DNA of 64,000 bases from an uncultured Pelosinus sp. (GCA_900542835.1 UQPB01000007.1:49841-113840); one strand, 5' to 3'. Shown: positions 8,790 through 18,140, numbered from the stretch's first letter. Program-made: numbers and translations. Notes: generated by a model from the letters alone, not told the origin.

Positions 8790-9175
8790 GCTTCAACCTC
8801 AACATACGAGGTTGCCGACTCCCAAAGCTTGACCCGCTCCACCTGAATGCCGTCTACGCGTAAACGCGCTTCCAGCAGGCGGTAAAAATGAGCTGCCAGA
8901 TTTTCGGAAGTGGTTCGGAATGGATAGACATCGTTAAGCAGTTTGTGGTCAACCCGGTCAATAATCAACTCATGGACAATCGCCTTCAGATCGCTGAAAT
9001 CAATCACCATGCCGTCGCTGGAGCCGCCGTCGACAGTAAGGCTTCTCTGGGAAACTGTTACTTCCAGCCGGTAACTATGTCCATGCAGGGAAGCGCACTT
9101 CCCCTTATGACCTTCCAAAAAATGCGCCGCATCAAACGTAAAAATTTTTGTGGCTTTTATCAGCAATCCAGCCAT
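8786..9175 (-). CDS. queD: 6-carboxy-5,6,7,8-tetrahydropterin synthase
   Basis: Makes 6-carboxytetrahydropterin from dihydroneopterin triphosphate. Starting at 9175 gives MAGLLIKATKIFTFDAAH, one base past the queC stop; the in-frame extension upstream overlaps queC and is spurious. The zinc histidines H18, H31 and H33 and catalytic C27 stand in the C-x3-HGH motif (CASLHGH). The segment MVIDFSDLK and the partner histidine in DHKLLND are conserved. 129 residues, normal for QueD. Confidence 0.93.
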   Translation of the reverse strand: MAGLLIKATKIFTFDAAHFLEGHKGKCASLHGHSYRLEVTVSQRSLTVDGGSSDGMVIDFSDLKAIVHELIIDRVDHKLLNDVYPFRTTSENLAAHFYRLLEARLRVDGIQVERVKLWESATSYVEVEA

Positions 9176-9176
9176 C

Positions 9177-9836
9177 TCACGACTCCTTCCGCGCCAAATA
9201 GCGGCGCAAGCCTTCATTGCGCAAATTGCAGGCCGGACATTCGCCGCAGCCACTGCCGATTACCCCGTTATAACAGGTCAGAGTATGGTCGCGGATATAG
9301 TCCAACTGGCCCATTTGATCGGCCATCTCCCAGGTAGCCGCCTTATCAATCCACATCAACGGCGTATGAATAACAAATTGAAAATCCATCGCCAGGTTTA
9401 GGGTCACGTTAAGCGACTTGACAAACACATCGCGGCAATCGGGATATCCGCTGAAATCCGTCTCGCAGACACCGGTGACGAGATGCCGGAACCCCTTCTG
9501 CTTGGCGGCGACCGCCGCAAAGGATAAAAACAGCAGATTACGCCCGTCAACAAAGGTTGATGGCAGATTGCCGTCCGCCCCGTAAGCTACCGGGATAGCA
9601 TCGCGGGTAAGGGCATTGGCCGTCAATTGCCCCAACAGGCTCATATCCAGCACGCAGTGCGGAACGGCCAGTTCCTCACAGATGCGTTTGGCACAGTTAA
9701 TTTCCGCTTTATGGCGTTGATTATAGTCAAACGTAATCGCTTCCACCCGGCCAAAATGTTGTCTGGCCCAAAACAGGCAGGTTGTACTATCTTGCCCACC
9801 GCTGAACACAACCATCGCCCCTTGAGATTTTAACAT
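9177..9836 (-). CDS. queC: 7-cyano-7-deazaguanine synthase
   Basis: ATP-dependent conversion of 7-carboxy-7-deazaguanine to preQ0. PP-loop SGGQDSTT at residues 12-19; C-terminal zinc site formed by C188, C197, C200 and C203 (GCGECPAC). Also FDYNQRH and FVDGRNLLFLS are family signatures. 219 residues, first gene of the operon with queD and queE. A TATAAT at 9869-9874 may be its promoter, but no good -35 box or preQ1 riboswitch could be recognised in the short leader. No queF or tgt was seen nearby, so later steps are encoded elsewhere. Confidence 0.95.
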   Translation of the reverse strand: MLKSQGAMVVFSGGQDSTTCLFWARQHFGRVEAITFDYNQRHKAEINCAKRICEELAVPHCVLDMSLLGQLTANALTRDAIPVAYGADGNLPSTFVDGRNLLFLSFAAVAAKQKGFRHLVTGVCETDFSGYPDCRDVFVKSLNVTLNLAMDFQFVIHTPLMWIDKAATWEMADQMGQLDYIRDHTLTCYNGVIGSGCGECPACNLRNEGLRRYLARKES

Positions 9837-10097
9837 GCTTCGGCCTCCTGTCCTTCTTCAGATGATTTATTATAGCACAGCGGCCAGACAAAAGGCTAAC
9901 CCGCGGATGCCGCCAACGCCAGGGCGCTAAAGCAGCAAAGTTGTGCAATGATCGCGCGATCCCCTTGCTAACACCTTTCCGCACGCGTCGCTGCGGGGCT
10001 CGCGAGTCCGCCTAGTAGCCGGGCTTCCTGCGCGGCCTAAAATAAGGTTTTCAACAAACCGCACAGGGGTCTGGCTGTAACAACCAGACCCCTGTGC
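9837..10097. other. Gap with a strong hairpin at 10061-10097
   Basis: No gene is apparent between 9880 and 10110. A 14-bp perfect stem (GCACAGGGGTCTGG and complement, 10061-10097) lies just beyond the stop of the small membrane protein gene on the minus strand and probably terminates it, although the T-run is weak. Confidence 0.5.
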
Positions 10098-10110
10098 AGC
10101 ACCGGACCCG

Positions 10111-10278
10111 TTACAGCATAATCTCGATGGCGACAGTAAGCGCCACCAACAGCACCGAGAGACCTATATGCATAAGTGACTTTTTCCAATTTCCCTTTTT
10201 AAAAATAATATAAACAAATAATGATAACATCGCGCCAATAAAATAAACCCCGAAAACTCCTGCAAACATATCCAGCAT
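10111..10278 (-). CDS. Small membrane protein, 55 residues
   Basis: An ATG at 10278 with GGGGG upstream opens a 55-residue frame: MLDMFAGVFGVYFIGAML and on, two hydrophobic helices (about residues 5-26 and 38-55) separated by the basic loop FKKGNWKKS, ending EIML. This is the layout of many small two-helix membrane proteins. It is isolated between queC and a chemoreceptor gene and is followed by a hairpin at 10061-10097. No family is recognised. Confidence 0.55.
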   Translation of the reverse strand: MLDMFAGVFGVYFIGAMLSLFVYIIFKKGNWKKSLMHIGLSVLLVALTVAIEIML

Positions 10279-10404
10279 TACTGAACCCCCATTACTTCAA
10301 TATCCGGCATTTTGAATCCCCGGCATTTGTACGCTAATAGTAACTAATTCAATTACTTTTCACGGTTCTCCTTGAGACTTATTTACCATCTAGTACCTGC
10401 GTCA

Positions 10405-10442
10405 TTAAAGCCCCTGTCCGGCTTGCATCCGGCAGGGGCTTG
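10405..10442 (-). terminator. Probable terminator after chemoreceptor gene
   Basis: AAGCCCCTGxCCGG pairs with CCGGCAGGGGCTT around seven bases, located just beyond the stop of the chemoreceptor gene on the minus strand. The T-run is short. Confidence 0.5.
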
Positions 10443-10486
10443 GAGTTGATCAACCAGCTTTTACTTGAGAAACGCAATGAACGGCT

Positions 10487-11320
10487 CTAACGGTACCGTT
10501 CCACATATGTCTCCAGATTTTTAGCGCCTTTATTAATCTGCTCCAAACTGGCGGCAATTTCCTCGGTGGAAGCCGCCTGCTCCTGGCTGACCGCGCCAGT
10601 AGCTTCAATTGATTGATAAATTTCCGCCACTGCCTGACTCATTTCGCGCAAAGTCATCTGTATTTTTTTCGTCGCCTCCTGTGATTGATCCGCCAGTTTT
10701 CTCACTTCCTCAGCCACAACCGCGAAGCCTCTGCCCTGCTCGCCGGCACGCGCAGCTTCGATAGCGGCATTTAATCCTAAAAGGTTGGTCTGCTGAGCGA
10801 TATTACGAATAAAATCGATTACCTGCTCAGTCTCCTTATTGCGTTTAATCAGTTCATCCGCCAATTGAATCGCTTTTTGACCTGCCGCAGCCAGTTCACC
10901 GGCGCTTTGCGCAACCTGTTCGACACTGGCGGAAGCCTGATTGGTAGAATCGGCCAAAGACTCCACGGTAGCGACCAAAGCCATACTGTGCTCTGCATCT
11001 ATACCGGAGCTGAGAGTGCCAATAATCTCCCGGTTAACGCCATAGATCGGCGTAAAAAGCGTCTTTAGATTACGTCCATAAACAGACGGCGGCACATCGG
11101 CAACCGTGGTTTGGCCTGTACGGATACATTCTTCGATTGTTGCAATCCCTTTAATCGGCTTGCCGGCAGCTAAATCAATCTTAAAGTCTTTTGGCTGCTG
11201 ATAGGCCAGATACTCGGTCAGATTTGTTACGCCAATAGCCATGTCTTCCCGGGTAATACGATTCAGATATGGCAGAACAATTTTAAAGGCTTCTAGTATT
11301 TGCTCATTTGAGTGTTCCAT
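10487..11320 (-). CDS. Soluble methyl-accepting chemotaxis protein
   Basis: 277 residues without any membrane segment. Residues 1-110 form a small sensory domain (SNEQILEAFKIVLPYLNRIT, ending TLFTPIYGVNREIIGTLSSGID) resembling single-domain cytoplasmic sensors common in clostridial chemoreceptors. Then a short signalling hairpin follows with the highly conserved tip NLLGLNAAIEAARAGEQGRG and FAVVAEEVRKLADQS, which contacts CheA and CheW. The short coiled coil implies a cytoplasmic receptor. ATG has an AGAGG site. Ligand unknown. Confidence 0.88.
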   Translation of the reverse strand: MEHSNEQILEAFKIVLPYLNRITREDMAIGVTNLTEYLAYQQPKDFKIDLAAGKPIKGIATIEECIRTGQTTVADVPPSVYGRNLKTLFTPIYGVNREIIGTLSSGIDAEHSMALVATVESLADSTNQASASVEQVAQSAGELAAAGQKAIQLADELIKRNKETEQVIDFIRNIAQQTNLLGLNAAIEAARAGEQGRGFAVVAEEVRKLADQSQEATKKIQMTLREMSQAVAEIYQSIEATGAVSQEQAASTEEIAASLEQINKGAKNLETYVERYR

Positions 11321-11448
11321 ATAATCCTCTCCATTTAACAGCTTTATGTGGAATCCTGCTCAACAGTAAATTCGACACGAATCGCCATATACCTTTAGAT
11401 AATTAATAATTATTTTTAATTCATAATCCATATCCTATTTGTCAAAAT

Positions 11449-11479
11449 GAGCGCCCCTGTTCTAGAAACAGGGGCGCTC
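11449..11479 (-). terminator. Hairpin between lipoprotein and chemoreceptor genes
   Basis: A perfect 13-bp stem (GAGCGCCCCTGTT and complement) around five bases, followed by TTTTG on the minus strand; it probably ends the lipoprotein transcript from 11630-12832. Confidence 0.55.
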
Positions 11480-11629
11480 CAGCTAATTTAAACGGTACTG
11501 CCGAAGAAGCGGCAGAATGGTTCGGGCTATGTCAGCTGCCAAGCACCGAATCCAGATAGCGCCGCACTGCCTCGGCATCACCTAAAACGCGCTGACAGCG
11601 TTCTTTATCTTTCCGATTTAGCACCGAAG

Positions 11630-12244
11630 TTAAGCACTACAACCAGACTTTCTATATTTCATATATAATGTTATCACTATGGCCATTAACAAAACCAAAG
11701 CAATTGCAATAATGCCAGTATTGTTAGAAGAGGGCTGATAAGTAAAAGCAATTTGTTCTCCATTGATAAACTCTACGGTACTTGGAGTTGAAATTTTACC
11801 TTTGGTACTATCAGCTTTAATAGTGCCATCTACACGCATTTTTATTGAATGGACATTGTTTATCCCGAAATCAACCGACACACTGCCATCATCATTCTTT
11901 TTCATCGGACTTAGATTTTTTAACTCTGGCGAAAAGCTTTTATAATATGTTTGGAATTCATCTAATGTATTCCAAGATGTAATTACCAAATACCCATTCA
12001 AGGTCTTATTTGCATTTCCATCAGTAATTTCTTCTTTATACGGGGTCACTTTTACGTTTTTTACACCTTTTTCATCTAGCATTTTTTGAAATTCTTCTTG
12101 TGTTATCGGCATAAAAAATAAAACCTTTGAGGTGCATTTACCACTGAAATCATCATTAAATATAATATCATGCTCAACCTGTGCGCATCCCGAGATAAAT
12201 AATAGCACAATAATAAGAAGATGAAATATTAGTATTCGTTTCAT
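11630..12244 (-). CDS. Membrane-anchored lipoprotein, unknown function
   Basis: 204 residues. Signal peptide with lipobox FISGC, a mature domain of mixed strands (HDIIFNDDFSGKCTSKVLFFMP; DDGSVSVDFGINNVH) and a C-terminal membrane helix IIAIALVLLMAIVITLYM followed by a basic tail. This two-anchor arrangement resembles small Bacillus/Clostridium DUF-type lipoproteins with an LppM-like domain, but I cannot fix the family. It begins three bases after the stop of the zinc-ribbon gene at 12248-12832, so the two form an operon. The AT content of both genes is clearly higher than that of their surroundings, suggesting separate acquisition. Confidence 0.7.
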   Translation of the reverse strand: MKRILIFHLLIIVLLFISGCAQVEHDIIFNDDFSGKCTSKVLFFMPITQEEFQKMLDEKGVKNVKVTPYKEEITDGNANKTLNGYLVITSWNTLDEFQTYYKSFSPELKNLSPMKKNDDGSVSVDFGINNVHSIKMRVDGTIKADSTKGKISTPSTVEFINGEQIAFTYQPSSNNTGIIAIALVLLMAIVITLYMKYRKSGCSA

Positions 12245-12247
12245 AAG

Positions 12248-12832
12248 CTACTGCCTTTCTTGCTGCTGTTTTTTGTCCCAAAATACCATAGTTATTACAC
12301 CGATCCAAATTAAAAATTCAAAATAGAACCATCCTGTAAAGATATCAAATCCATGGAACTTAGGGATTTCTACAATGTAAATCAATGCCTGCACAATTAA
12401 AGCTACCGTTCCACAAATTTGAATATACTGACGTGCAGTTAAAATATCAATAAGAGCCTTGTTAAGCCGGTAGTAAGTATATAAAGCCGTAATACACGAA
12501 ATGGGAAGCAGTAATAGAAGCATTGCTATAGAACCAAACAAACTTGGATTTGTTGCAACGGAAAAACCGCTAACGGAAAAGCCAAACATACCTGCCCAAG
12601 GAAAGAAAAAGACAATCAATCCTATAATGTTTAAAACGGCAGCCACTTTTATACCTATATTAGGCAACACTGAAATTTCTTGCATAGCTGCCGCGATATT
12701 TTCGGAAGCATTTTTAAGATGTTGTTGCGCCGGCCCAGTCTTAACATTCAAATCTCCATTTAGTCTGATTCCACAATTTGGGCAAAAGCTTGCATCATTT
12801 AAAATTTCATGGCCACATTTAAAACATTTCAT
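12248..12832 (-). CDS. Zinc-ribbon membrane protein
   Basis: 194 residues. An N-terminal zinc ribbon with two CxxC pairs (MKCFKCGHEIL, SFCPNCGIRL) is followed by four predicted membrane helices (around VAAVLNIIGLIVFFFPWAG, IAMLLLLLPISCITALYTY, ICGTVALIVQALIYIV, WFYFEFLIWIGVITMVF). Such zinc-ribbon/multi-helix proteins are common and uncharacterised in Firmicutes. It is cotranscribed with the lipoprotein downstream, probably as a membrane pair. The DNA is AT-rich relative to the window. Confidence 0.75.
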   Translation of the reverse strand: MKCFKCGHEILNDASFCPNCGIRLNGDLNVKTGPAQQHLKNASENIAAAMQEISVLPNIGIKVAAVLNIIGLIVFFFPWAGMFGFSVSGFSVATNPSLFGSIAMLLLLLPISCITALYTYYRLNKALIDILTARQYIQICGTVALIVQALIYIVEIPKFHGFDIFTGWFYFEFLIWIGVITMVFWDKKQQQERQ

Positions 12833-13121
12833 CTATGAACCTCCTATTATTCACCATATGATTGCTACATTATCAAAATTCGCCAAATTATTTCCTTTTC
12901 CTCCTAATTTTTCTTTTTAACCGACAATATACATGCTCGCTTCGCCGATCCGCTACTTGCATTATCTATGCGTCCGAAAACTCTTACCGCCAGCCAATAC
13001 CCTTCCCTAAATATCCATTGACTTTTCACCTTATTTTCGCAATAATAACTCCATAGCCACCGTTAGTTAACATATAAACTTTACCTTTCTATATTTTGAC
13101 CAGCAGAAGGTGAGCAGAACG

Positions 13122-13706
13122 ATGACCAAGGAAACGATCGTCACCGCCGCCTTGCGTTTGTTTTTGACGCGCGGCTATCAGTCGGTCTCGCTGGCTGATG
13201 TCGCTAAAGAGGCGGGTATCACCAAAGGTGCCATTTACCATTATTTCAGCGGCAAAGAGGATTTACTGCAGCGTTCGCTGCAGCTTCTCAGCGAACGGGT
13301 AACGGCAATGTACCAGGGACTGTTGAGTGACAAGTACAGCGTCAGGCAAGTTCTGGAGGCGCTGATTGTCGAACGGACACCGGAGCGTTACTGCCGCGAC
13401 CTGCTGCAGATGCAGGAAAGCTGCCGCCTGGACTACGCGCAATTTGCGCTGGAAATCATGCGCAAATATCCCGGTATCCAGCAGCAAATTGAACAGAGCA
13501 ACGCCACGGTTTGCGAGTTTCTCACCCATAGGCTGCAACAGGCTGCCGTCAGCGGAGAAATTAAACCGGAGACTGACTGTTTCGCGTTGGCAGCAGGTAT
13601 TCTGGCGCTGGTGAATGGACAGAATGCGCTGGGCAGCCATTTTCAATCGTTGGCGGTCCGGCAGCGGGTGCTGGAAACGGTGTCCGGCTTGCTGGAGCTT
13701 GCTTAG
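13122..13706 (+). CDS. TetR/AcrR-family repressor of the RND pump
   Basis: 194 residues from the ATG at 13122, selected because AGAAGGTGAG lies seven bases upstream; the in-frame GTG at 13110 overlaps that site. The N-terminal helix-turn-helix is typical of TetR: ALRLFLTRGYQSVSLADVAK, AGITKGAIYHYFSGKEDLL. The C-terminal ligand domain is divergent. It is the first gene of a cassette with an RND adaptor and pump, and a perfect 20-bp palindrome (13719-13738) right after its stop is the likely operator. Repression relieved by a pump substrate is the expected mode. Confidence 0.9.
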   Translation: MTKETIVTAALRLFLTRGYQSVSLADVAKEAGITKGAIYHYFSGKEDLLQRSLQLLSERVTAMYQGLLSDKYSVRQVLEALIVERTPERYCRDLLQMQESCRLDYAQFALEIMRKYPGIQQQIEQSNATVCEFLTHRLQQAAVSGEIKPETDCFALAAGILALVNGQNALGSHFQSLAVRQRVLETVSGLLELA

Positions 13707-13718
13707 ATTTCCACACGA

Positions 13719-13738
13719 CATACCGACCGGTCGGTATG
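13719..13738. promoter_or_regulatory. Perfect 20-bp palindromic TetR-type operator
   Basis: CATACCGACC followed by its exact inverted complement, between the tetR stop and the ATG of the adaptor gene. The sequence is the classic TetR/AcrR-type operator core. No separate -35/-10 pair is obvious around it. Confidence 0.75.
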
Positions 13739-13772
13739 CGCGCATATTTTGCTATGAGGAGGCTTCCGGTCA

Positions 13773-14873
13773 ATGAAGAATCTGAAACTTAAAAAATGGC
13801 TGCTTCCGGTTGTGGCGCTGCTCGGGTTTGTGATTATCTGGCGCAGCGGCGTGCTGGCCGGCGGCAAGGATTTGGCGCAGCCGGCGGACACGGCGTTGAC
13901 CGTTAACGTCACCGCAGCGCAATATGTAGACAGCACCCCCGGACTGAATGCGAACGCAACATTGGAGGGACGGACATCAGCGGCCATCAGCGCCAAAATT
14001 GCCGGCCGGATTGAGCGGGTGCTCGTCCAGGAAGGCCAGCAGGTCAAAGCCGGCGAACCGCTGCTGGAGCTGGAGACGGTGGAACTGGCTAACAGTGTTC
14101 GCCAGGCCGGCGATTCCGTTCGCAAGGCCCAGGCAAGCTACGACCTGGCGCTAAATGATTTTAACCGTTACCAAACCTTGTACGAAAAAGGCGCGGTTTC
14201 CGAACAACAGCTTGACAACGCTAAAGCCAAGCTAAAAACCGCCGAAGCCGATTTGTCGAGTGCAACCGCCAATGAGAGCAGTGCCAAACAGCAATACAGC
14301 GACGGCGTTATCAGCGCGCCGGTGGACGGTGTTATCGCCAACCGTACGGCGACTGTCGGTCAGGTTGTCTCGCCCGGCGCGGCGCTGATGCTGGTTCAGG
14401 ATATCAATCAGATTTACGCCGTAATCAATGTTGAGCAGAAAGACCTGGGGCGGGTAAAACTGGGACAAAGCGCCAGCATCAGCGTCGATTCCTATCCCGG
14501 CAAGCTCTTTACCGGCGAGGTCGCGGTAATGAACCCGGAAGCCGGTTCCGGGAGCCGTATGTTCAGGACAAAAATCCTGATTGACAACAGCGATGGCGAG
14601 CTGAAGCCGGGCATGTTTGCCAAAGCCTCGCTGGCTACCGGCGAAAGCGTCCGCCTTCTGACGATTCCGCAGTCGGCGGTCGTTCAGAAGCAGGGCCTTT
14701 ACCACGTATTCACCCTGGAAAACGGCAAAGCGATCCGGCGTCAAATTGAAGCCGGCGAGATAATGGAAAATACAATTGCCGTTAAATCCGGCCTGGAAGC
14801 AGGCCAACAGGTCATTACCAGCAGCGTCAGCCGGCTCAAGGACGGCGACGCGGTACAGCCCGCGCAAAACTAA
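13773..14873 (+). CDS. RND efflux periplasmic adaptor (membrane fusion protein)
   Basis: 366 residues with an N-terminal membrane anchor (WLLPVVALLGFVIIW). Order of domains: barrel-sandwich first half (ISAKIAGRIERVLVQEGQQVKAGEPLLEL), alpha-helical hairpin (about 105-165), barrel-sandwich second half (GVISAPVDGVIANRTATVGQVVSPG), beta-barrel and membrane-proximal domain ending in GLEAGQQVITSS. It links the inner-membrane RND pump to an outer-membrane channel. AGGAGG precedes its ATG, and the pump gene follows 55 bases later. No TolC-like gene is in the cassette, so the channel must be shared. Confidence 0.92.
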   Translation: MKNLKLKKWLLPVVALLGFVIIWRSGVLAGGKDLAQPADTALTVNVTAAQYVDSTPGLNANATLEGRTSAAISAKIAGRIERVLVQEGQQVKAGEPLLELETVELANSVRQAGDSVRKAQASYDLALNDFNRYQTLYEKGAVSEQQLDNAKAKLKTAEADLSSATANESSAKQQYSDGVISAPVDGVIANRTATVGQVVSPGAALMLVQDINQIYAVINVEQKDLGRVKLGQSASISVDSYPGKLFTGEVAVMNPEAGSGSRMFRTKILIDNSDGELKPGMFAKASLATGESVRLLTIPQSAVVQKQGLYHVFTLENGKAIRRQIEAGEIMENTIAVKSGLEAGQQVITSSVSRLKDGDAVQPAQN

Positions 14874-14928
14874 ACCCGCCGCGCGCTTTGGACTTTTGCC
14901 AGGCGCGCGGCTGACGAGGAGCTAGGCG

Positions 14929-17900
14929 ATGAAACTTACTGAGATAAGCATCAAGCGTCCGGTATTCGCCACCGTGATGATTCTGGCTCTGGTCGTTCTG
15001 GGCCTGGCCAGTTATCTGACCCTGAATGTGGACGAATACCCCAATGTGGAGATTCCGGTTGTAGCGATAACGGTCGTCTATCCCGGCGCGTCTCCCGAGC
15101 AGGTAGAATCGAAGGTAACGCTTAAGGTGGAGGAAGCGGTCAATGTCATCGCCGGCGTCGAGCACGTCACCTCCACTGTCAGCGAAGGCGTCTCCACAAC
15201 GGTCATACAGTTTACCTCCGATACCAATGCCGATGCCGCCGCCCAAAACGTGCGCGACAAGCTCGGCAGCCTGCAGGCCGACTTGCCGGACGATGCCAAA
15301 ACCCCGGTTATCGCCCGCTTCGACCCTGATGACACGCCGGTGCTGTCAATCGCGCTGACCGGTGATATGAGTCAGCGGGAGCTGACGGTGCTGGCCGAGG
15401 ATGTCATTGCCAAGCGTTTAAAGACAGTTGGCGGCGTCGCCTCTGTTGATATTCAGGGCGGTCTGGACCGGGAAATTCAGGTCCAGCTTGACGGCAGTCA
15501 GTTATCAGCTTACGGTATTACGATTCCCGAGGTGCTGAACAATCTGCGCAGCGAAAACATTGACGCCCCTGGCGGCAAGGTTACCGACGGGCAGCGGGAA
15601 ACCTCGCTGCGGGCAGTGGGCAACGTAACCTCCAGTCAGCAGTTTCTGGAGCTGCCTGTCGGTCAGCGCGATGGCGCGCAATTGCGGATACGCAACATCG
15701 CCGCCGTCAGCGACACGACAGAAGAAGTGGCCGTCATTACCAAGCTGAACGGTCAGCCGGCCCTGGGGCTCGATATCATGAAACAGTCCGGCAGCAATAC
15801 GGTTCAGGTGGTGGAAAGTGCCAAGCAGCAGCTTGATTCCATTCGTCAGGACCTGCCGGCGGGAGTTAATCTGGCAATTGTCAGAGACAACTCGACCTCA
15901 ATACAGGAATCGGTTGACGATGTCTTGTTCAATCTCGTCGTTGGCGGACTGCTGGCAGTTGCCATTGTCTTCCTGTTCCTGGGCAACTGGCGCAGCACGA
16001 TTATCAGCGGCATCACCATCCCGGTTTCGGTTATCGCTTCCTTCTTAGCGTTAAAAGCGCTTGACTTTACCTTGAACACCATGTCGCTGCTGGCCCTGTC
16101 ACTGGCTGTCGGCCTGCTGATCGATGACGCGATCGTCGTTATCGAGAACATTGTCCGTCATCTGGCCATGGGCAAGGACAAAGAAACCGCCGCCCTTGAC
16201 GGCACGTCGGAAATCGGTCTCGCGGTCATGGCGACCACGTTTACTCTTGTCGCCGTATTTTTGCCTGTCGGCATGATGAGCGGCATGGTCGGTCAGTTTT
16301 TCAAAGAATTCGGCGTTACGGTAGCGGTCAGCGTATTGGTTTCCCTGGTAGTCGCGTTTACACTGACACCAATGCTGGCATCGAAATACCTTAATCACGA
16401 GGAAAACGAGGGCGGCGGCAAGCTAAGCCGTCTCTGGCGTGATTGGAGCCGCGGTTTTGACCGGGTTACCGTCCGCTATGGCGAATTTCTGCGCAAGGCG
16501 CTTAACTATCGCCGTACGGTCATGCTGACAGCCGCGGTCCTGTTTATCGGCAGTCTGGCGCTGCTGCCCTTCCTCGGTTCAACCTTTATTCCCGACGCCG
16601 ATCACGGCGAAATCAGTATTCAGGCAACAGTCGATCCCGGTATGAGCGTTCAGGCCTCATCGCAGCTTGCCGATGAAATGCTGCAAATCGCCCATTCCCT
16701 GCCTGAGGTGAAACAAACCTATAGCGTGACCAGCGCGCGTGAAATCAATATTTTCACCGAGTTGACCGCCAAAAATGACCGTTCGGTCAGCGACAGCGAC
16801 ATTATCGCCGACCTGCGCCAGCGCTACAAAGCCATTCCCGGCGTGGAAATCAGTGTTTCCAAACAGTCTGGTCTGAGCGGCGGCAAGCCTGTCTCACTGG
16901 TCATCCAGGGACAGGAGCTGGCAACGCTGTCGGAAATCGCCGATCAGGTTCAGGCAGCTGTCGCCTCTATCCCGGGAGCGGTCGACGTTTCCTCCAGTTA
17001 CGAGGCCGGCAATCCTGACGCCCAATTGGTAATTAACCGCGACCGGGCTGCTGATCTGGGCATTACGGCAGCCAGCATCGCCGATACGCTGCAAACGATG
17101 TTTAACGGCAAAGTTGCCACTCAGTACCGGGAAGGCGACGACTCCTATGACGTACGCGTTATCCTTGATCCCGCCTCCCGCCGCAGTCTTGCCGACGTTA
17201 ACACGGTTTACCTGTCGGGAACAGCCAGTGGCAGCCCGGTAATGGTGCCGCTGTCGCAGGTGACCGAGACCGTCTACGCGACCAGCCCGGCACAAATTAA
17301 GCGCTATGACAACCAGCCGCAGATCACGATCTCGGCCAATTTGAACGGCATTTCACTGGGTGATTTCAACAAAGAGTTTGACAAAAAGATTGCTGCTGTC
17401 AGCATGCCGGAAGGCTACGGCTTTGTCGCCACCGGCGAGGCCAAATCCATGGACGAAGCCTTCAGCAGCATGATTATGGCGCTGACAATTGCGGTCCTGT
17501 TCATCTTCTTTGTACTGGCCGCTCAGTTTGAGAGCTATATCGATCCGCTGGCGATCATGCTGGCCCTGCCGCTCTCGGTTATCGGTGCGGTCGGCGGCCT
17601 GCTGCTGGCAGGCAGCGAGCTCAGCATCATGTCCCTGATCGGTATTATCATGCTGATGGGACTGGTCACCAAAAACGCGATCCTGCTGATCGACCGTGCC
17701 AAGCAGCTGCGCGCCGAAGGCGTGGAACGCGGCCAGGCTCTGGTCGACGCGGCGGTGCAGCGGATGCGTCCGATCATCATGACAACGGCGGCAATGATTT
17801 TCGGCATGCTGCCGCTGGCGCTCGGCATCGGCCCTGGCGCGGAAGCCCGCGCGCCGATGGCTCACGCGATCATCGGCGGCCTGATTACCTCCACAGTGTT

Positions 17901-18048
17901 GACGCTGGTGGTCGTGCCGGTTGTGTATACGATCTTTGACGATATCCAGGCAGGCAAGTACCGCCTGAAGTGGCGAAAAAATGGCCGGCCCGCAGCCGGC
18001 AACGTCCGTACCGGAGACGATTCACAGCCGGCGGCGGACATCCATTAA
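14929..18048 (+). CDS. RND-family multidrug efflux pump (AcrB/MexB type)
   Basis: 1039-residue proton-driven inner-membrane pump. Starts MKLTEISIKRPVFATVMIL, the standard RND opening; the first periplasmic loop, the proton-relay aspartates in LLIDDAIVVIENIVRH (about residue 400), the second large periplasmic loop, and the C-terminal helices with GLVTKNAILLIDRAKQLR and MTTAAMIFGMLPLALGIGPGAE are all present. It is intact and of normal length. With the upstream adaptor and repressor it forms an inducible efflux unit. Its presence in a Firmicute-like genome supports a diderm host. A terminator follows at 18073-18109. Confidence 0.95.
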   Translation: MKLTEISIKRPVFATVMILALVVLGLASYLTLNVDEYPNVEIPVVAITVVYPGASPEQVESKVTLKVEEAVNVIAGVEHVTSTVSEGVSTTVIQFTSDTNADAAAQNVRDKLGSLQADLPDDAKTPVIARFDPDDTPVLSIALTGDMSQRELTVLAEDVIAKRLKTVGGVASVDIQGGLDREIQVQLDGSQLSAYGITIPEVLNNLRSENIDAPGGKVTDGQRETSLRAVGNVTSSQQFLELPVGQRDGAQLRIRNIAAVSDTTEEVAVITKLNGQPALGLDIMKQSGSNTVQVVESAKQQLDSIRQDLPAGVNLAIVRDNSTSIQESVDDVLFNLVVGGLLAVAIVFLFLGNWRSTIISGITIPVSVIASFLALKALDFTLNTMSLLALSLAVGLLIDDAIVVIENIVRHLAMGKDKETAALDGTSEIGLAVMATTFTLVAVFLPVGMMSGMVGQFFKEFGVTVAVSVLVSLVVAFTLTPMLASKYLNHEENEGGGKLSRLWRDWSRGFDRVTVRYGEFLRKALNYRRTVMLTAAVLFIGSLALLPFLGSTFIPDADHGEISIQATVDPGMSVQASSQLADEMLQIAHSLPEVKQTYSVTSAREINIFTELTAKNDRSVSDSDIIADLRQRYKAIPGVEISVSKQSGLSGGKPVSLVIQGQELATLSEIADQVQAAVASIPGAVDVSSSYEAGNPDAQLVINRDRAADLGITAASIADTLQTMFNGKVATQYREGDDSYDVRVILDPASRRSLADVNTVYLSGTASGSPVMVPLSQVTETVYATSPAQIKRYDNQPQITISANLNGISLGDFNKEFDKKIAAVSMPEGYGFVATGEAKSMDEAFSSMIMALTIAVLFIFFVLAAQFESYIDPLAIMLALPLSVIGAVGGLLLAGSELSIMSLIGIIMLMGLVTKNAILLIDRAKQLRAEGVERGQALVDAAVQRMRPIIMTTAAMIFGMLPLALGIGPGAEARAPMAHAIIGGLITSTVLTLVVVPVVYTIFDDIQAGKYRLKWRKNGRPAAGNVRTGDDSQPAADIH

Positions 18049-18072
18049 CAAGCCGCTATCCCGTTCCCAAGA

Positions 18073-18109
18073 GAAAACTCCCCGGAGCCACAACGGCCGG
18101 GGAGTTTTC
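18073..18109 (+). terminator. Terminator of the RND operon
   Basis: GAAAACTCCCCGG pairs exactly with CCGGGGAGTTTTC; the T-run is contained in the stem end. Confidence 0.75.
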
Positions 18110-18140
18110 CTGATCAGTCGACTTCTGCGTTCCTCTGTTA

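Noticed and set aside
9840..9990. preQ1 riboswitch before queC
   Set aside because: The short leader lacks the preQ1 hairpin and A-rich tail pattern on the minus strand.
11525..11628. Short minus-strand frame of about 34 residues after the lipoprotein gene
   Set aside because: It has no ATG or ribosome site and begins right after a stop; it may be a gene remnant but cannot be supported.
18105..18125. A further TGATCAG copy after the RND operon
   Set aside because: The palindrome is there, but no AGGC or matching second hairpin strand follows, so it is not counted as a thirteenth element.
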